NCBI GenBank assembly: GCA_023396615.1
Contig: JAEWVM010000076.1
Coordinates: 1 to 42,519, forward strand
DNA from: Spirochaetota bacterium
Lineage (GTDB): Bacteria > Spirochaetota > UBA4802 > JAFGJZ01
Length of the DNA stretch: 42,519 nt
Direction: 5' to 3'
In this document: positions 40,527-42,519 of the stretch, one piece after another
How positions within the stretch are numbered: position 1 is the stretch's first letter
How the letters are laid out: each line of letters begins with the position of its first letter
Position numbers and translations under genes: made by a program
The notes under the pieces: model-generated
Seen by the model: the letters and a program-made list of their open reading frames with translations, nothing else
The model's database searches: none
Told to the model about the DNA's origin: nothing

Positions 40527-42434
40527 ATGAAAAAAAGATTTTTTCTATCTGCGGTAATTTGTATTTTTACAGCCGCAGGAATTTTCGCTGAGGAATCCGC
40601 GGAAAAGAACACTGCCTTAAAAGGCGAAGAGATTGTGATAAGCGCTTCAAAGCTTTCAACAACTTCTGAAAAAAGCGGATTATCCGTTACCGTGATTGAT
40701 TCAAAACAAATTGAGAAAAGCGGTGCTTCAAAAGTGTATGAACTATTGAAAGTACAAAAAGGAATTTCTGTTTCAAATAGTTCAAAATTTGGAGGATTTA
40801 CATCAGTATTTATGCGCGGTGCGAATTCTGATCATACAGTTGTTCTTGTTGACGGAATTAAAGTCAATGATCCATTATATGGCGGTTTTGATTTTGCTAA
40901 TCTTTTACTAAATAATGTCGATCGTATTGAAATAGTCAGAGGAGCTCAATCAGTTGTTCACGGCTCTGATGCTTTGGGCGGTGTTATAAATATTGTCACC
41001 AAAAAAGCCAAAGGTGATGAAGCAAATTTCAGTATGGGGTATGGACGATATAATAATCAGAATGCTGCGCTTTCTTTGAGTCATGCCGGAGATAAAACAA
41101 ATTTTTCTATGGGAGCATCATACGAAAAAGCGGACGGATTTTCGAAAGCAAAAGCAACTAGCGGAAGTTTTGAGGACGATGGATATAGAAATATTTCGTT
41201 TAATGCCAAGGGCGGATATGATTACAATGAAATGATCGGTGCAGAACTATTTTCATCTTTTAGCAGATCTGAATATGATATTGATGAAGATGCATATTAT
41301 GATGATGAAAATTATACTCAAAAGAATAGTTCATTTACGATTGGAAGCGGATTAAGGTTTTCGCCGGTCGATGCCATTTCCTTGAAAAGCGGTTTTTCAT
41401 ATTATTATATGGATAAATTCACAAGAAATGATGCCGATTCTTCGGATGTAGAAAATCCCTTTTATCCTTCTGACTCAAAAACTTCAACTTTCAGCGGAGA
41501 TCGTAAAAAAGTCGAAATTTCCGCGGAGTATCAATACGATTACTATCGTATTATTGGAGGATATGAGTATGTTTCAGAGTCATGCGAAAATAGTGCATCT
41601 GTAGGTGGGGCTACTCCTTCATTAGATGTTTACGATTATAAGAATCATAAAAATGCGCTATATGTAATGAATAGTTTTGATTATAATGGATATGCCGGAA
41701 TTAGTGCTGGAGCACGTTATACAAAAACTTCAGAAGGTGAAAAAGCCGGAGTGTGGCATGTTTCAGCTTATGGAAATATTAAGGATTCCGGAACACGTAT
41801 CCGTTCAAGTGCCGGAACAGGATTTAAAAACCCCAATCTTTATCAACTTTATGATTTATATTCCGGAAATAAAGATCTAAAGAGTGAAAGAAGCATTTAT
41901 TATGATTTTGGAGTAACTCAGAAAATTCAAAAAATCGCTGAAATTGATGCAGGCTATTTTTATTCAAAGTTTAAAAACAGAATCGGATGGGATACTGAAC
42001 CTCCGTACAAATGTATAAATATAGATAAAAGTTCATCTAAAGGTGTTGAGCTTTCAGTATCTGTAAACCCAGTTGAATTTCTTTCAGTTTTTGCAAATTA
42101 TACATATACTATTTCAAAAGATGATAAAACAGATGAAGATTTGCTTAGAAGACCCCGCCATAAATATTCAGCGGGAATAAGTGTATTGATTATGCAAAAG
42201 ACTGATGTTTCGTTAACATATGACTATACTGGTAAACGTTACGATACTTTCAATTATATGCCGGTAAAAGTTGATTCTTATTCAACAGTAAACGCGGTTG
42301 CTAATATCAACACTACAGAAAATAGTTCTGTATTCGTCAGAATAGATAATATTTTGAATAAAGAATATGAAGAAGTTAAAGGATATGATGCTGGAGGCAT
42401 TAATGTCAGATGCGGTTTAAAAGGCAGATTTTGA
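40527..42434 (+). CDS. btuB: TonB-dependent outer-membrane receptor, BtuB-like
   Basis: 635 residues. Signal peptide (about 1-21, ending FAEES), then a complete plug: a TonB-box-like EEIVISASK (33-41), IDSKQIEKSGASKVYELLK, FMRGANSDHTVVLVDGIKVND, NVDRIEIVRGAQSVVHGSDALGGVINIVTKK. A 22-strand-sized beta-barrel follows, ending GGINVRCGLKGRF with terminal Phe. The cobalamin riboswitch in its leader points to cobalamin/corrinoid uptake; energy would come from TonB-ExbBD elsewhere. No BtuCDF genes are in the window. A strong terminator follows. Confidence 0.93.
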   Translation: MKKRFFLSAVICIFTAAGIFAEESAEKNTALKGEEIVISASKLSTTSEKSGLSVTVIDSKQIEKSGASKVYELLKVQKGISVSNSSKFGGFTSVFMRGANSDHTVVLVDGIKVNDPLYGGFDFANLLLNNVDRIEIVRGAQSVVHGSDALGGVINIVTKKAKGDEANFSMGYGRYNNQNAALSLSHAGDKTNFSMGASYEKADGFSKAKATSGSFEDDGYRNISFNAKGGYDYNEMIGAELFSSFSRSEYDIDEDAYYDDENYTQKNSSFTIGSGLRFSPVDAISLKSGFSYYYMDKFTRNDADSSDVENPFYPSDSKTSTFSGDRKKVEISAEYQYDYYRIIGGYEYVSESCENSASVGGATPSLDVYDYKNHKNALYVMNSFDYNGYAGISAGARYTKTSEGEKAGVWHVSAYGNIKDSGTRIRSSAGTGFKNPNLYQLYDLYSGNKDLKSERSIYYDFGVTQKIQKIAEIDAGYFYSKFKNRIGWDTEPPYKCINIDKSSSKGVELSVSVNPVEFLSVFANYTYTISKDDKTDEDLLRRPRHKYSAGISVLIMQKTDVSLTYDYTGKRYDTFNYMPVKVDSYSTVNAVANINTTENSSVFVRIDNILNKEYEEVKGYDAGGINVRCGLKGRF

Positions 42435-42468
42435 ATTTAACCAAGACATATATCTGAAAACGTATGAA

Positions 42469-42503
42469 ATCAAAGCCGGAATCAACATGACTCCGGCTTT
42501 GAT
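42469..42503 (+). terminator. Rho-independent terminator after btuB
   Basis: ATCAAAGCCGGA / TCCGGCTTTGAT, a 12-bp stem with an 11-base loop, 34 bases after the stop. The 3' arm supplies a short T-run. A matching stem on the opposite strand makes it usable in both directions. Confidence 0.8.
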
Positions 42504-42519
42504 ATTAAGTAAATATCCA

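Noticed and set aside
1..42519. CRISPR arrays, insertion sequences, prophage or integrase genes
   Set aside because: No evenly spaced direct repeats, transposase or phage domains were seen; gene content is housekeeping, envelope, transport and motility.

Overview
The window is a gene-dense, roughly 37% GC (estimated by eye) chromosomal segment of a diderm, flagellated, chemotactic heterotroph. Evidence for two membranes: two TonB-dependent outer-membrane receptors, an AsmA-like protein and several lipoproteins. Evidence for motility: fliK-flgD-flgE and a chemoreceptor. The FlgE sequence, CHASE2-type cyclase and SpoIIE-type phosphatase would suit a spirochaete or a related lineage, but there is no rRNA here and this placement is tentative. 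No mobile element, CRISPR array or phage gene was seen.

Layout. 1-3371: recG (runs off the left edge) behind a small membrane protein, a divergent N-formylglutamate-amidohydrolase-like gene, and trxB. 3440-10729: a CAT-anticodon tRNA, then a tightly packed forward housekeeping block rplU-prp-rpmA-obg-proB-secA-glmM, with several 1-base stop/start overlaps. 10731-12490: reverse-strand S1-domain protein gene coupled to an unknown 114-residue protein. 12755-13969: a secreted glutaredoxin-CAP fusion on its own transcription unit. 14087-18845: SpoIIE-type phosphatase, malQ and a large AsmA-like gene. 18828-20825: a CHASE2 nucleotide cyclase on the reverse strand.

20971-27293: a ChvE-type sugar-binding lipoprotein, its ABC ATPase (gguA) and permease (gguB), followed by a chemoreceptor. 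This looks like a sugar uptake and sensing module. gguA carries an in-frame TAA at codon 174 inside the conserved segment after Walker B, exactly where a leucine (TTA) is expected, so the transporter is either broken, recoded or mis-sequenced at this base. The 246-base chvE-gguA gap holds two strong inverted repeats and a 37-codon ORF.

27359-30821: reverse-strand fliK-flgD-flgE. 30922-34168: cinA, an unknown secreted protein, a UDP-glucuronate-4-epimerase-like enzyme and tRNA-Gly(TCC). 34432-38697: a run of envelope genes: a lipoprotein with four PPC-like repeats, two small lipoproteins, a TPR-like secreted protein and a secreted polysaccharide deacetylase. 38688-42503: two divergent TonB-dependent receptor genes. 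The forward one (BtuB-like) sits behind a cobalamin riboswitch with an apparent Shine-Dalgarno-sequestering hairpin; the reverse one has an unusually compact plug.

Most notable items: the gguA nonsense codon, the chvE-gguA intergenic element, a Prp protease whose neighbouring L27 has no extension to cleave, the glutaredoxin-CAP fusion, and the riboswitch-linked receptor pair.
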